Positions 62,257-64,000 of a stretch of 64,000 nucleotides of DNA are shown here, piece after piece. The position numbers and the translations under genes were made by a program. The stretch is taken from the NCBI GenBank assembly GCA_965219905.1, contig CBDCOS010000002.1, positions 1,736,001 through 1,800,000 of the forward strand, read 5' to 3'. The notes below the pieces were generated by a model. That model saw nothing but the letters and a program-made list of their open reading frames with translations. It ran no database searches and was not told where the DNA came from. Positions within the stretch are counted from its first letter, which is position 1. Every line of letters starts with the position of its first letter. Origin of the DNA: JAJDTQ01 sp965219905 (GTDB lineage: Bacteria; Desulfobacterota; Binatia; UBA9968; JAJDTQ01).

Positions 62257-63453
62257 TCAGGCGAGCAGTTGCAGCGCGGCTGCGGCGTAAACCCTGGCCG
62301 CTCGCCGTACCTGCTCCAGCGGCACCACCTCGGCGTCGGTGTGGGCGAAGGCCAGGTCGCCCGGGCCGAACATGACGGTCTCGATGCCCTTCTCGTTCAG
62401 GTAGCCCGCGTCCAGCGCCGCCGGGAACCAGAGCGGCGGCCCGGTCTCCCCGGCCAGCTCGCGCGCCGCGGCGAGGGCCACGGCCACCTCGCTGTCTTCG
62501 GACACCTCGGCAGGATACATGAAGTTACCCTGGGTGACCTCCACCTCCCAGGGCTCCAGGTCGGCCAGGGCCCGGGTGATGGCGCCCAGGGCCTCCGCGG
62601 GGTCGTCGCCCGGCAGGAGGCGCCGGTCCAGCGTCAGACGGCAGTGGTCCTGGATGGTGTGGAGGATGTCGGGGCCGCTCTCGATGTGGGTGGCCACCAG
62701 GCTCGCCTCGCCCAGCTCCGGGTGGGAAAGGCCGTCCACCAGGCCGTCAAGACGCTCCAGCACCGCGCGGGCACCGTCCACCGCGTTGACCCCGGCCCAC
62801 GGCGTGCTGCTGTGGCACGACTTGCCGCGCACCACCACGTTCACGTCGATCCGGCCCTTGTTGCCCAGGCAGACCCGGTTGGTGGTGCCCAGCCCGACGA
62901 TGCCGTAGCGGGCCGTGAGACCGTCCTGCTCCAGCATGTACCGGGCCGCGTCGTGCCGCCCGGTCTCCCCGGCCGTGCTCACGGCCAGGGACAGGGGCCG
63001 CGCCAGTTCCCGGCCCGATCGCGCCGCCGCGGCCGCGGCCGCCAGCATGGCGGCCAGCGCCGCCTTTTGCTCGCACCCGCCCCGGCCCCAGACACAGGGT
63101 CCGTCAAACCCGTAAGGTTCGCCGGGCACCACCTTTCCCGAGAACGGATCCGGCATGGAGCCCGCGGGGAAGGTCATGGCGTAGCCCATGAAGAGCAGAC
63201 CCTCCGCCGGATTCGACGCCGCTCCGCCGAGTTGCCACAACAGGTTGCCCATGCCGTCGGTCCGCGGCGCCACCCCTGTGAGGGCTTCGAGCCTCGGCGC
63301 CAACACCTCCGCGACGAACGACGTGACCGCCGGATCCGCCTCCATGAGCTCCGTGTGCTCCGATGGGACCCGCAGCAACTCGGTGAACAGCGCGTCCAGC
63401 TCGGGATCGTCGACGTGCTCGTCGGCAATGCGGAAGGCTTCGCGGACGTCCAT
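62257..63453 (-). CDS. M20-type peptidase with altered metal site
   Basis: 398 residues from ATG 63453, GGAGG ten bases upstream. Fold blocks of M20 are clear, and the last metal histidine (FAHTDAEVV) is kept. But the first ligand motif, normally G-H-x-D, reads FMGYAMTFPAG, so both His and Asp are missing; the bridging Asp is Glu (GRGGCEQK), and the E-E pair is Gly-Glu (STAGETGR). It likely does not use the classical two-zinc chemistry. Begins right after the DUF1989 stop on the same strand (TGACCATG). Confidence 0.82.
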   Translation of the reverse strand: MDVREAFRIADEHVDDPELDALFTELLRVPSEHTELMEADPAVTSFVAEVLAPRLEALTGVAPRTDGMGNLLWQLGGAASNPAEGLLFMGYAMTFPAGSMPDPFSGKVVPGEPYGFDGPCVWGRGGCEQKAALAAMLAAAAAAARSGRELARPLSLAVSTAGETGRHDAARYMLEQDGLTARYGIVGLGTTNRVCLGNKGRIDVNVVVRGKSCHSSTPWAGVNAVDGARAVLERLDGLVDGLSHPELGEASLVATHIESGPDILHTIQDHCRLTLDRRLLPGDDPAEALGAITRALADLEPWEVEVTQGNFMYPAEVSEDSEVAVALAAARELAGETGPPLWFPAALDAGYLNEKGIETVMFGPGDLAFAHTDAEVVPLEQVRRAARVYAAAALQLLA

Positions 63454-63455
63454 GG

Positions 63456-64000
63456 TCACCGGCCCTCCGGTTCGGATTCGAATAGCTCCACCCGGATCGC
63501 CTGTCCCCGGCCCGACTCAGGACACGCGCTGACGGCCACCAGGCAATCCATCTCCGCGCGGAAGTCCACGTGGGCCTCTTCCTTCGGACGGATGAAAGTG
63601 TCGAACATCGCCCCCGTGTCCGCGTCTATGCGCATGGTCTGAAAGATGTTGAACGGGCTCGGTATGTCCACCGGGGCGATGTCCCAGGGGCGCACGGCCT
63701 CGGACAGGTTCTCGTAGCAGCCGTGAGTGGGAATATCCTCCGGCTTCTTGGGATTGGGGTCGATGCCTTCGATGAAGTTCCGCTGGGCAAGACCCGCGGC
63801 CACCAGCTCGAACCGCTTGCGACTGCACATGCCCTTCTGGAGATCGTGCCGCCCCTCGCCGAACGTGTCCGCCACAATGGTCAGGAGCGGGTTGTTGAGC
63901 TTGGACAGGAGCTGGTCCCCGGCGCTGATGAAGAGCTTGGCCTGGTTGGTCTTGGTCCTGGCCTGATCGAACCGTTCGGTGAGGTCGTGGAGGTTGAAGG
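63456..64000 (-). CDS. DUF1989 family protein, 5' end beyond the window
   Basis: The frame is open to the right edge, so the start is missing. Visible from residue LTERFDQART onward, with DTFGEGRHDLQKGMCSRKRF, THGCYENLSEAV and PSPFNIFQTM as in the copy at 52.7 kb, but clearly diverged from it. Coupled to the degenerate M20 gene downstream, which suggests joint action on an amide or urea-like compound. Confidence 0.88.
   Translation of the reverse strand, partial: FNLHDLTERFDQARTKTNQAKLFISAGDQLLSKLNNPLLTIVADTFGEGRHDLQKGMCSRKRFELVAAGLAQRNFIEGIDPNPKKPEDIPTHGCYENLSEAVRPWDIAPVDIPSPFNIFQTMRIDADTGAMFDTFIRPKEEAHVDFRAEMDCLVAVSACPESGRGQAIRVELFESEPEGR

Overview
The window is high-GC bacterial chromosome, densely coded and almost free of RNA genes. 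The gene order tilS-ftsH-folP-glmM-pdxJ-nnrD-tsaE-lysC-cimA matches, from memory, the order known in Geobacter and related Deltaproteobacteria. The luciferase-like, Rieske, DUF1989 and NMT1-type transport genes point to a free-living or host-associated deltaproteobacterium-like lineage (Desulfobacterota, SAR324 or Tectomicrobia type). I cannot name the species.

Layout. 1-3.8 kb: end of a lipoprotein gene and a heterodimeric ABC exporter. 4.0-5.9 kb: a PmtA-like methyltransferase facing a DUF4143-type ATPase. 6.0-10.9 kb: operon mnmA-mtaB-rnc-purM-purN. 11.1-23.4 kb: one long housekeeping run on the minus strand from tilS to cysE. 23.6-27.7 kb: plus-strand catabolic cluster (class V aminotransferase, two-subunit Rieske oxygenase, zinc dehydrogenase). 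27.8-32.2 kb: accessory island with arsR-permease, an AbiE type IV toxin-antitoxin pair and a Fic protein. 32.3-35.6 kb: minus-strand operon of two alpha/beta hydrolases, a luciferase-like oxidoreductase and a small unknown protein. 35.6-38 kb: GC-rich tandem repeat, LsrF-like aldolase, REP doublet and a second zinc dehydrogenase. 38-43.3 kb: rpoZ, bioB, Nudix, an Asp/Glu-racemase-fold protein, pgeF, a small structured RNA unit, a HEAT protein and GDPD. 43.4-47.2 kb: three-gene acyl-CoA carboxylase. 47.2-52.6 kb: tatBC, HDAC-like deacetylase, fabF-fabH and an EamA transporter. 52.7-54.6 kb: DUF1989 and an IS110 element that appears to have split a REP-like palindrome. 54.6-57.2 kb: pyrE facing an M20 amidohydrolase and pyrR. 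57.3-62.1 kb: NMT1/SsuABC-type importer with two tandem binding proteins. 62.2 kb to the end: a degenerate M20 peptidase and a second, truncated DUF1989 gene.

Themes worth attention. (1) A free-standing promoter, perfect Shine-Dalgarno, 12-codon frame and three hairpins sit at 41.66-41.85 kb. (2) Several accessory genes have a good sigma70-type promoter whose predicted start lies at or within a few bases of the start codon, suggesting leaderless mRNAs. (3) Four enzymes have changed catalytic positions (alpha/beta hydrolase, Asp/Glu racemase fold, M20 peptidase, RNase III). (4) The second binding-protein gene has no usable start codon where its paralogue has one. (5) Two families of short palindromic repeats are scattered between genes, one of them apparently hit by the IS110 element.
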